This document shows positions 1 through 10,100 of a stretch of DNA of 64,000 nt, piece after piece (positions within the stretch are counted from its first letter, which is position 1; each line of letters starts with the position of its first letter). The stretch comes from Bactericera cockerelli. Its lineage: Eukaryota > Arthropoda > Insecta > Hemiptera > Triozidae. Below the pieces are notes generated by a model. The model was not told where the DNA came from and did not search any database. It was given only the letters and a program-made list of their open reading frames with translations. The position numbers were made by a program, and so were the translations under genes. The stretch is from positions 27,622,717 to 27,686,716 of the forward strand of contig CM044964.1 in NCBI GenBank assembly GCA_024516035.1, written 5' to 3'.

Positions 1-60
1 ACAATTACATGAAATTTCAGCCAAATTGGTATTGTATTATCAAAGTTACGAGCATTTTTT

Positions 61-390
61 CTAGGTGTGGGTACTTTGTGCCCCCCCCTTGGGAGTGCTA
101 GGGTTAAACGGTAAAAACATTCCATGTATGTAAAAAGATATTTTGTTTGAAAAAATATATGCATCTGAATTTGTTGAAAACATTAGTTTGCTCATTACTT
201 GACTTAGTATCGTTCTAGCTCCTTCTTTTTTTCTTCTAAAAATCTTTTTTACAACCAAAATTACAGCAATGAGGATGAGGAAGAGAACCGTAATGTAGCT
301 CAGACGTCCAATGTAGAATTTAAGACTGTTCCTCACGATGACAGTTACTTCAGAAAGTTCCTGGCTGGTTTCATCATCGTCATCAGGCAT
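61..390 (-). CDS. Hypothetical small membrane protein or exon
   Basis: I do not recognise this reading frame. It encodes 109 residues: an acidic start (MPDDDDETSQ), a hydrophobic stretch of about 18 residues near positions 31-48 (YITVLFLILIAVILVV), then a basic cluster (KKIFRRKKEG). This is what a single-pass membrane anchor with a positive cytosolic flank looks like. The C-terminal third is low in character and may be read-through. A tRNA-derived SINE begins just upstream (about 400-585), so the true 5' end may have been displaced or may be an upstream exon. No splice signals clearly define it. It could be a short real gene, one exon of a gene extending left of the window, or chance. Confidence 0.3.
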   Translation of the reverse strand: MPDDDDETSQELSEVTVIVRNSLKFYIGRLSYITVLFLILIAVILVVKKIFRRKKEGARTILSQVMSKLMFSTNSDAYIFSNKISFYIHGMFLPFNPSTPKGGAQSTHT

Positions 391-399
391 CTTATTATT

Positions 400-585
400 A
401 TTATTTTTAACCCATTTAGGTGCTGGGCCAACACGAGCGCACCGGAAGGTGTCCTTTTACAAAAACTATAACCAAATTAAGAATACAATTTTTTTGTCGG
501 CACGGTGATCGAACCTGGGACCTTCCGCATGGCAAGCGAGTGCTTAACCACTGAGCAAATCACGCGCGCTCTAATCATCCCCACA
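400..585 (-). repeat. tRNA-derived SINE (family S1)
   Basis: Read on the minus strand, a tRNA-like head carries an A box (TTGCTCAGTGGTTAAGC) and a B box (GGTTCGATC), followed by a body whose words (TCCGGTGCGCTCGTGTTG) recur at about 7205 and 34110. It ends in an AAT-rich tail. The loop resembles a GCC-anticodon tRNA, but the cloverleaf is degenerate, so it is a retroposon and not a tRNA gene. Family labels S1-S7 are mine. Confidence 0.6.
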
Positions 586-1237
586 TTCAGCACAAGATTT
601 TTTATCTTTTGAAGGTGGGTACCTAAACCCTCGTTGTTTGTTGAAGATGTTATTGTGAAATATAAATACATGGAAACTTAAAAAAAAAAAATTAGAAGGC
701 TGTTCTGCAGGAGGTCTGCAGTTGAGTTGCTGTCGGGAGACTGAGGTTACGTTGCAGAATCCTGTTTAAAACATCAATAAATATTTACATTTTCCAACAA
801 CAACAACAAAAACAACTTGGAGTCCTGTGATGCTGGCTGCCTCTGGCCCCACCCAAGTCAGATGGGGTCAATATTGGTATATGAGTTTCTAGCAAAGTAG
901 TGGAAAACCTGAAAATTAATGTACAAAAATCAATACTTTCCTTATTATAGGATAAGGAAAGTAAAAATCAAAATACGGGACAAAAATCAATACTTAAATG
1001 ATATAAAAAATAAAAATACGGGACATTATTGTTTTCAACTCAAACTTAATTAGTTAAGTACCTACGTATATTTTATTTTTGGTATTTTCAATCAATTAAA
1101 TCTAACATTACATTAGGAACACTCGTAATGTGAACAGAGATAGAAGAGTCATTACTTTGCCTATACTAAAGGAAAGAAGTACAGCTAAGACAAGATACGT
1201 AATGAAAAGAATTAATAAGGACCGAATTATGAAACAG
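586..1237. other. Unassigned repeat-rich DNA
   Basis: No gene is visible. There is a short SINE-body remnant near 820-890 (CCCCACCCAAGTCAGATGGGG). Near 926-972 there is a small palindrome around CTTTCCTTATTATAGGATAA which recurs, with one change, near 29756-29795, so both are probably ends of one unidentified repeat. Confidence 0.4.
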
Positions 1238-1443
1238 GATTATAATAATAGTATCACCTTATTTATACTGCCCGATTAGGACTATTAAAGTCCCATTATT
1301 CTAGCAGTAAGCCCAAGACATATTATTATGTGGTAAAAATCGCAATATGGAGGATAACATGTCATGTCTTAGGTTTCGAACCCACGACCTCTGGAGTCTT
1401 TGGATTCACAGAGTGCCGCCTTCACCACTGAGCTACCGGGACA
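1238..1443 (-). repeat. tRNA-derived SINE (family S2)
   Basis: On the minus strand it starts CCCGGTAGCTCAGTGGTG (A box) and has GGTTCGAAACC (B box). The body includes CACATAATAATATGTCTTGG and the end is an ATT-rich tail. The same body occurs at about 16852, 33873, 39283, 42236, 42345 and 49685, making this the commonest SINE in the window. Confidence 0.7.
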
Positions 1444-1445
1444 GT

Positions 1446-2250
1446 ATCATAGGATTTGTTAATCCAACTAACAGCTGATATACATACGCTGTGATTGAAA
1501 CTAGAGGGCGTGTTAGATTAATCTAATCCTGTTTCATAGTGCGGACTTTGAAGTCAAATCTGACTCTCAATTCTGAGTTTGATCCCCCGAAATGTAGGTC
1601 TAGCTATACCACTGATCACAATAAACTTATTTGATTTGATTGGAAGTATTGAAACAGATTTCTACACATGCGAGGTTGTCTGTCGTGTAATTTTAATATT
1701 TTTATTATTTAACTCTTTATTGGTCAACCACACACATTCAACAAAACAGGACATGCTAAAAAAAAAAAAAATATATAGAATATGTAGTGAACCAAGGGGC
1801 GAGGTTAAAGCCTGTGGCTTTCTCTTCCACCGAACCCCATTTTTTTGTATAATTTTTTTTGTGAGATATTATAATGTATTGGTGGCAAGTGTAATTTTAA
1901 TATTTTTTTGTGAGATATTATAATGCATTGGTAGCAAGGAGATATGCGACCATCTGTTGAACTTGCCAACTCGAATCTGTTATCTTTTCATGAAGAAAAT
2001 ACTGTTTGTTTTTTGGGTTTCAACATCTTTTTCAACTACCTGGTCATATCACGGTGGTTTTATCCACCATTTGCTGGGCAAACAACTCAACTACTCAAAT
2101 CATCCTCACCTAGTAGGGACAAAAATAGCCAGTAGAATGTGAATGCTATTACAGGCATATTTATTTACACTTTATTTTTTTTTTACAAAACAATCATCAA
2201 CAAGAACAACAAAAAACACTCTCTAATGTTCTCTCACAATGTACTAGGTA
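1446..2250. other. No gene seen; short tandem duplication
   Basis: AT-rich DNA without convincing coding potential. The word TTTTTTTGTGAGATATTATA occurs twice (about 1853 and 1903) with GGTGGCAAG or GGTAGCAAG following, so a segment of about 50 bp is tandemly duplicated. The text near 1798-1842 resembles the retroposon tail that recurs at about 43132, 43500 and 60641. Confidence 0.4.
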
Positions 2251-2483
2251 TCTTAATATATAAATGTCAAAGTCACTCACTGACCACTGACTGATCATCG
2301 CTCTACAGCCCAAACCGTAAGTCCTAGGAAGCTGAAATTTGGTAGGTAGCTTTGTCTTATAGTCTAGATGTGCAATAAGATGGGATTTTTCGAAATTCCC
2401 ACTACAACACCTGCCATTGGCGAAAAAGGATTTTTTGCTTTCACGGCCATGCCTCGGCCCGCAAAGCGGGCGACAGCCTGCTT
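2251..2483 (+). mobile_element. Helitron-like non-autonomous repeat
   Basis: Begins TCTTAATATATAAATGTC, continues with alternating CACTGACC words and the phrase GAAGCTGAAATTTGG, and ends near a short GC hairpin (GGCCCGCAAAGCGGGC). An inverted relative lies at 61819-62057, and there the distal end reads CCCGCTAG followed by T. TC at one end and CTRR before T at the other, with a hairpin near the 3' end, match Helitron rules. No Rep/helicase is encoded. The assignment is by termini only. Confidence 0.45.
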
Positions 2484-2867
2484 GTCTACCTATAAGAGTA
2501 TGATTGATTAACAGTTAAAGAAGTAAAAATATCAAAATGGACAAAGTTTTTTTTGAAAACCTATAAAACAATTCTACTTCTGATAATTATACTGGGAGAA
2601 ATAATATGAATTAGGAAGATTTATTCATTTTATTTATTTGTTACACTATTAACCATAAAACCATTTGTGGATGTAGTGTAGGGAATTCAAAATTATAAAA
2701 TAACATTATATTTTTCTCGGTACTTCAAGGGAAAAAACATCATCCTGTTACCCCTGTAGAATAGTCAACTTGCTAGCCCATTTAATAGGATTTAAATAAA
2801 AATGTAAGAAATAATGAAATAAAAATACAAGGTGTATTTCTGAAGAAAAAAAATAACTCACGATTGA

Positions 2868-2936
2868 TATTTACAACACAGAACACAACTGTCTACAGTA
2901 GCTCCTGTTTCATGGCTACGAAATAAAAATTAGTTC
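2868..2936 (+). repeat. SINE S1 3' fragment
   Basis: The word CTACAGTAGCTCCTGTTTCA plus GGCTACGAAA followed by an A-rich end is shared with the SINE copies at about 7205-7400 and 34000-34290. Only the 3' part is present. Confidence 0.55.
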
Positions 2937-2954
2937 CTATAGATAGTTATTATA

Positions 2955-3818
2955 CAGGGTGGGGCAAAAGTCTGGAAACCCCTGAATAACTTTCGAATGG
3001 CTTCTTCGGTAAAATTAAAATTTTGTACGGTAAACCAGCCTAATAAGACCTTCTTTTAAAGTGGGGTCGATTTTTGTTACCGGCCCCCATGTCGGGGCCA
3101 GGGGGGCCAACTTCATTTTTTTAAATACGAACCCCCAACTTGTGATACATTTTTGAAAAGGTCTTTAAATAAGAAATACATTGGTGCAAATTTTATTTTT
3201 TTAGTATTAACTGTTTGCAAATGGCGTCCAACTTTGTGTATGCAGTAAAGTCTAGAAACCCCTGAATATCTTTCGAAAGGGCTTTCTCAGTAAATTTGAA
3301 ATTGTGTACGGTAATCCTTGGTAATAAGACCTTATATTAGAATGGGACCGATTTTTTTTTATCGGCCCCCATGTCGGGGCCAGGGAGGCCAACTTCATTT
3401 TTTTAAATACGAAACTCCACCTTGCGATACATTTTTGGAAAGGTCTAATTACCCCGACTTACCGTGCACAATTTTAATTTTACTGAGAAAGCCCATTCAA
3501 AAGATATTCGGGGGTTTCCAGACTTTACTGCATACACAAAGTTGGACGCCATTTGCAAACAGTTAATATTAAAAAAATAAAATTTGCACCGATGTATTTC
3601 TTATTTAAAGACCTTTTCAAAAATGTATCGCAAGGTGGGGGTTCGTATTTAAAAAAATGAAGTTGGCCCCCCTGGCCCCGACATGGGGGCCGGTAACAAA
3701 AATCGATCCCCCTCTAAAAGAAGGTCTTATTAGCCCGGTTTACCTTAAAAAAAATTAATTTTACCGAAGAAGCCATTCGAAAGTTATTCAGGGGTTTCCA
3801 GACTTTTGCCCCACCCTG
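2955..3818. mobile_element. TA-flanked foldback element (CAGGGTGGGGC)
   Basis: The left end CAGGGTGGGGCAAAAGTC is repeated inverted at the right end, and both ends are bordered by TA. The two halves are inverted copies for more than 250 bp at the outside (starting CTGGAAACCCCTGAATA), with a second inverted pair inside (about 3240 against 3530). No transposase frame is present. TA duplication suggests a Tc1/mariner-type source, an inference strengthened by the related element at 61164-63830. Confidence 0.75.
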
Positions 3819-3869
3819 TATAGTAGGCCATAGGACATGCAATAAATCGTCCCTTGACTAGTGGTAGTT

Positions 3870-4015
3870 ATCATATTTGTATATTGTGTTAATCACTTTC
3901 GTGATGTCACAACTGCTCAAACTCGTTTACTAAATCTACACTGAACCCGGGACTTGAACCACCGACCTCCAGGTTACAAGTCGGTTCCCTTGACTTCTTG
4001 CCTAGTGATTCACCA
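3870..4015 (-). repeat. tRNA-derived SINE (family S6)
   Basis: Minus strand carries GACTTGTAACCTGGAGGTCG then GGTTCAAGTCCCGG (B box), and a body ending with GTGATTAACACAA. The same arrangement occurs as an opposed pair at 53195-53505. Confidence 0.55.
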
Positions 4016-4019
4016 AGCA

Positions 4020-4204
4020 TTGGTAGTGGATGTGGTTACGGCGCTAGACATCAAATCCACAAGTCTAGCGCATGGATCCGTGATGTGTGGATTGGAACTT
4101 AATGCTTGGATTTTTCCCAATTTATTGGAGTAACTGACCACGTAATAATAAGTAAGGGTTAGGAGGTAGAAAATTCTCTGAGCAATCAACTCGCCTGGTG
4201 GTTA
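4020..4204 (+). repeat. SINE-like repeat (family S5)
   Basis: The body GACCACGTAATAATAAGTA with GGGTTAGGAGGTAGAAAA and AACTCGCCTGG matches the tRNA-headed repeat at 52955-53130. The head here is degenerate. Confidence 0.45.
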
Positions 4205-4207
4205 TTG

Positions 4208-4390
4208 CTATCATCATCATAGGGGTGCGTCATCGTGAACGATGGTAGCCAGACAGTGGAGGAATGACTCAGCACTTCTACCACTGTCTTTGCAAATAAT
4301 TGACAAGGGCCCCCAGAACCAAGCCAATGCTGGTCTACTCCCTGTTTATAGTCCCTCAGCCAGACTTATTGTTTATAGTCCCTTTTCCAC
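4208..4390 (+). repeat. Interspersed repeat (GTCATCGTGAACGATGGTAG)
   Basis: The core (GTCATCGTGAACGATGGTAG, then CCACTGTCTTTG and CCAATGCTGGTCTACTCCC) recurs at about 7425-7650 on the plus strand and 49905-50065 on the minus strand, with a fragment at about 40600. It is a medium-copy repeat of unknown class. Confidence 0.55.
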
Positions 4391-4394
4391 TAAA

Positions 4395-6575
4395 GAGTAT
4401 TATAATTATTATTCATTCCTCAAGTAAGTAAGAGATTTTGAAAGAGAATGTCATAGGCATTATTACTACCTTTGAAGTTTTGTTTTTTAAAAAATCACTT
4501 TGTAACTAAAACTTGATAGAATTTGGTAATAATAAGACTAGGAGTAGACATAAAAGGGGTCGTCTCGACGCGAACTTGCTCACTAGAGAGAGTAATGCGC
4601 CGTTTTTTGGTTAATTTAACACTAACAGCATAAAGTCCAAACTCAATGGAAATTAAATTATAAGACATTTTTCATATTTTTAAATTAGTTGAGGACCACT
4701 TTAACAAGGTTCAAAAATACTTCAATTTTTTTTTTTTGGAAAATCATAGAAGATGTCATTTACCATTTGTCATTTTGTGGAGCACTTTTAAAGGTGAATT
4801 TGCCTTTAGTTCGTGCTTAAGTTTATATTGCAAATACATAGTTATAAATTAAGGATCAGTCTCAAAACAAAACAAAAAGTATAGGACAGTGTTAGAATGT
4901 TCAAATTAAAGCATGATTCTAAAGTAAGTATACAATACATACATAAACTTACTTTAAGTAGCGATTTATTATCTAAACTTTTATCGCAAGAAATGAAGTC
5001 CTATAATATCTACTGTTATTGCTCTTTAATGTAGATTTACATTGGTACATTTTTCCTTTCTTTCAGTATGTAATATTATTTTGGTACAAATAAAATTAAA
5101 GGATTCAATTTAAGTTCTTCTTTACTGCTATTAATTTATAATAGAACAGATCGTAAGAGGCTTTGTTATTTATTTTGAACAGTCCAACATCTTTAGAATT
5201 AGTGAAAGAACTTGGTAGGAAAGTGGTATTGTTATAGTGCCTAGGGGCAGTGCAAAACTACAGACTCGCATATGTTAGGCGCAACAGCCGAAAGCGCTGA
5301 TCGAGAAAAAAACGTACCCATTGCGATCTGGTGTCTTCCAAATGCTCAAAGTCCAAATTTTGGCTAAAAGTTGAGAATGTCCCCGATCAGGTAATTTGCA
5401 ATTTTCAAAACCCCGATGTTCGATTAGCGTAACTGGGCGAGGGGTACCACGGATGAATAACTTTTGTTAAATATGGAAAATATCCCTTAAGAGCTACCGA
5501 ACATTCCGAACAACACTCGATATCAGCCCTTCAAACACTTAGGAAGAAAAAAAAATTTACGTCTTAGGGCGAAATTAATAGACAAATTTTATATCTCAAG
5601 TCATTGCTAAGCGTCGGTTTTCCCTATCTTACACAGTACGGTATTACAAAAACGTCTATTAATTTCGCCCTTAGTAGTAAAGAATACCAGATCGCGTCTT
5701 TTTGAGAAATGTTAAAATCCCGATGAGCAGTGTAAGATCTAGGATGTGTGAAATCCGAAAAGCTTTTGCTTTTTCCGCAAAATCGAAAATGTTCTCCCAG
5801 TATAAAATCATAATACTGTTCAAACCGAACTATTCCTGGGCAGTTAGTTCCGCCAAATTCCGTCAGAGAGGTGAAACAGACGAAGGCAGTTCTGTCTTTC
5901 TTAGAGGAGAATTTTTAAATTTGTAACTTTGAAAGGTAAAACACAAGAGTTATGGAAATTTTATTAAAAGTTACAGATTTTCCTGGAAAATGTGTACTTC
6001 CGCTATGATTAGAAGCTTATAAACTTCAGATTCCGGGGCGTACTGTTTCGCTAAGACGCGCCTGATTTCGGAAGAAAAATAATAAATAATCGTTTGAAAG
6101 CATTTCTAGAAAGCCCAGTCCGCGATTTAGTATTCCTACTTTGGCATCGCGATGTCAGCATTTTTTACTTCCAAGAAATTTCTAATATTAGAAATCTTAA
6201 GTATTTTGTTTTCTCCTAGTGATTCAAGGGCCGATTTCGATGTTATGGAAAATGCACAAACCAAATAGCGGAATGAGCTTTATAAGCTTACACAAAGGCC
6301 GAAATTTCGAGCTGTAACATTTTCGATTTCGGCAGTTGCCTATCAGATAAACTAAAAAGGTCACTATTTACCTAATGAAACTAAAATAGAATCTTTGGAC
6401 ATGACAGGAGCCTAGGCGTCCATACAATAATTCAAAAAGGTGACCAAAATAATTGCTCAATCTATTAGTATAAAGAAATTATTTAGGTAAACAAAACATG
6501 TACCCCTGAGCAGGTAAAAGGAACGTTCAAAAGCATCTACCACATTCCCACCACGCAGTGTCACAATCAAGGCAA
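4395..6575. other. Intergenic DNA, no gene recognised
   Basis: About 2.2 kb with no convincing coding exon on either strand. A near-perfect inverted pair of about 20 bp (AGGGCGAAATTAATAGAC at about 5566 against 5654) bounds about 70 bp and suggests an old inverted-repeat element. The right part lies downstream of the SIL1 stop codon and probably holds its 3' UTR. Confidence 0.4.
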
Positions 6576-6581
6576 GTATCA

Positions 6582-7172
6582 CTATAGCTCATCTTTCACA
6601 GGAATTCCAACATTCTCTAAATTCGTTTCCAACTCTACTTCGCTAGGTTCCAACTGATTCTCACTCGAGTCCTCTTTGGATCTTAACTCTTCTTGCTCCA
6701 CTTTAACCTTCTCCCTCCTTTGAATCACAAACACATCGTAGAGCAAACTCAAATTCAGCATTGCCTGTTCATCATACTCCTCAAAGCTCGGCCGCATATT
6801 GATCAATATATTCCTCAACTGTTTGTCCTTCCCGAAATTGTCACACAAATTCAAATTTGTCAACAATATGCTCGTCACACTTTCCATGTTCGCCTTGTAG
6901 TTGTTCTTGACAAACAGATTTCTCACGACGCTACACCAACGAAGGTTGAGCAAAGACTGAGCGAGATCTTGCTGAGTGTACTGGTCCACTTTGGAGCGTG
7001 CCTCCAGATATTTACTACGCGTGAGATTCGCTTCGTACGAGACACTCTGGTGGAGAGAATCGGAACTAGTGGCATTGTTTAGTTCGTCGAGTTTTGACTG
7101 TTGAATGTTCAGCAGAATTTGAGCGTCGTAGCGCTCTTGTAACAGCGTGTTTAGAAGAGAGGCAATCTTCAG
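6582..7172 (-). CDS. SIL1: SIL1 exon 6 (C-terminus, KDEL)
   Basis: Acceptor CACTTTCAG. The longest exon: armadillo-like helices (LKIASLLNTLLQERYDAQ onward), then an acidic tail and NVGIPVKDEL followed by TAG at 6584-6582. The KDEL end confirms ER luminal residence. Confidence 0.93.
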   Translation of the reverse strand: MKIASLLNTLLQERYDAQILLNIQQSKLDELNNATSSDSLHQSVSYEANLTRSKYLEARSKVDQYTQQDLAQSLLNLRWCSVVRNLFVKNNYKANMESVTSILLTNLNLCDNFGKDKQLRNILINMRPSFEEYDEQAMLNLSLLYDVFVIQRREKVKVEQEELRSKEDSSENQLEPSEVELETNLENVGIPVKDEL

Positions 7173-10100
7173 CTGAAAGTGAGAAACACAGATATTCTTT
7201 TAAATTCTTTTAAACACAGAAATTCTTCCGGTGCGCTCGTGTTGACCCAGCACCTAAATGGGAAGTATTGTGTCACTTCTCGCCCATCAGAGGGGAGGCA
7301 TACTACGGGATGGGCAGGCTACAGCACAGACCACAAGCGTCTACAGTAGCTCCTGTTTCATGGCTACGAAACAAAAAAGGCTGTAAAACACTCATCTTTA
7401 AAAAAAAAAAATACATTATCATCATAGGGTAGCGTCATCGTGAACGATGGTAGCCAGACAGTGGAGGAATGACTCAGCACTTCTACCACTGTCTTTACAA
7501 GGAGGCTAATAATTGACAAGGCCCCCAGAACCAAGCCAATGCTGGTCTACTCCCTGTTTATAGTCCCCCAGCAGCCAGACTGCTGGTCTACTCCCTGTTT
7601 ATAGTTCCCTAGCCAGACTGCTGGCTCTTTTTCCACCAGTTTGGAACTATCAGCGTAGGAGGCAAGAGGTCGGAATTAAGGGGGGGGTCAAGGGTGCCTG
7701 GATCCCCCCCGAAAAAATATAGGTGTATGTAGGGAAGTTGGTTCGTGAGTTTTTTGCATACTGAAGATAAAATCCAAGTCTCTAATTACTTAGATGTTAA
7801 AGAGAAGTTAGGAAATAATAAATGAAAATGTTTCTATTCATACCTGAATTTTAAACCCGTTCTCACAGTTGTTTAGGAAGATCTTCTCGTTGAGCAGAAT
7901 GTTGAGGCCTCCATTCTTGATGAAATCATTCTGCGCTGTGGGGAAGTTACGGAGAAGACAGGAGATGGCGTAGACTGCCGCACTCTTGAGTCTATACACA
8001 TGGTCTAGCTCAGGTCCTGAACAAGAATTTTGCATTGTTTAGAACAGGACATCTAAATAATTTGAAGCAAAAACACTGGTTTTATTGGTTGCTTCATTTA
8101 AAAAAATATGTTTTCTTTACACTTTAAGAAGTACCTTTACATTATTAAGATTTTTTTTACCAAGAGTTTTGTACAAATATAAATATGTTCTTCAAGTGAC
8201 CTATAGAATGTTATGGCACTAGGTATGAACTGAGAGTAGTCTCTGGCTAACAGCTTGTTTGTAATTTAAAATTAAAGATGAAAAAAAATATACATATAAT
8301 TATATATATATGTCTTGAATGATCTCTCACAGAAAAAAAAACAAGGGTTTCATACCAGCTTTGGCATGTTCCTTTCCAATGACATGCTGATGAAACAAAT
8401 GCAGCACGGGTTGCAGAATATTCTGTTCTAATGAATGAATCTGCACGGGTATGTTGTTCTGAACTGCCGAGCCAAGTAGCTTGAGAGCCTCAGTCCTAAT
8501 TTGGAAATTTGTCGAGTTCAAACTGGGCCTGATGATATTTGCAATACTGCTGGGAAAGAGGGGAAAAATCAGTAAGGACTTCGAGGTAAAAACAATATTG
8601 ATTTATATCTTTAAAAAAGTCCAAAGTGACTCTTTTGCAATCATTTGGAATTTGCAGCACTATCCACATCAACAATAAAATTTAGAATCGTTTTGATCCA
8701 CTGTAGAGTCCATTTTATGAGTTTTACAATACATGATTATTCTAAGATCACATTATTAGTATTTAAAAAAAAAAATCTTTAAAAAAGTCCAAAGTGACTC
8801 CTTTTTAAGCAATCATTTGGAATTTGCAGCATTGTCCCACATCAACAATAAAATTTAGAAATCGTTTTGGTTCACTGTAGTCTATTTTATAAGTTTTACA
8901 ATACATGTTTATTCTAAGATCACATTAATAGTATTTTTTACAATTACAAATACTTTTGGTGTAGGCCTAAAGAATTTCTTTTTTGTTAGTAGTTGAAACA
9001 AAGTATCACTTAATGCTTCAATAAGATATACAAATTTAAATATAATAATTATCAATTAATTGGTACAATTTATTCAGAGTAAATAACTATTTATAGTCTT
9101 TATGTAGACAACCCATGCATTTATTATGTTTTTACATCTGTTATGGTAATCCAGATCTAATGCATGGATAAGAAACATTCCCCTATAAATATATACATTT
9201 TTAATTCACATAATTATTTAAAATGCTTTCCAAGCAAGGAAGAAAGAGCAACTTACCCATTCTGACTCATAAAATGTCGCGCATTATCAATCTGAGACAC
9301 CAAATATTCAAAGTCCTTTAGAAACCTTATCACATCTTTCTCCAATTTCTTATCTTCTTCCCCATTGGGAGGCAGTTCAAAACTTGAAAAAAGTTTGTTC
9401 ATGATTTCAACATCAGTGTCAACAGTGATGTTCATCTCTTCAAAAATTGATTTCAACTCCTCATAATTTCGAAACTCCTCTCGCTTTTTTTTGCCACTAT
9501 TGGTGATTTGCTTCAGTGAATCCTCCTGAGCTGTGTCTAATGTTTGTAGCTCAGGATGCTATGGAAATAAAGTACATTTTAATCAGCTATACAAAGTAGA
9601 ATGAATGAAAACTACTATTTTTAACACGTTCGTTACCAAGCCAATTTTTTCAAGTTTTACGTAGGGACCAGGCAGTAAAGTTGCTGTTGCATCCTGGGGA
9701 CCAAATTTTGGTCCCCAGGTTTTTTTTTTGCATATTTGGCATCGTATTTGTACAAGAATCGATCCTATATCTGTTCTAATACTAACAACCTACCTCCAAA
9801 AGGCCATATATGGATGTCCGGTCCCTCGTTAAAATTTTGATAACAGCCACATGTGTGTTTTCGGTCCCTCGGAAAAACACAAAAACATCCACATATGGCC
9901 GTTCGGTAACGAACGTGTTAATCTATCGTGTTCTAAGCACTTTAAACAGGTACTTGAAAATCCATCAGATTTAAAAAAAACTGACTTAATTCGCATACTT
10001 ATCTTCTATATAAAAAATGTAATATAATTATGACATATATTAGAAAGCTTCAATACGTAAGTATACCAACATAATCCAGATGATTTTTGACATTTTCATG

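Noticed and set aside
1579..1923. 114-codon hydrophobic frame
   Set aside because: T-rich composition and a short tandem duplication explain it; no recognisable domain.
6693..7082. 129-codon frame on the plus strand
   Set aside because: Antisense shadow of SIL1 exon 6.
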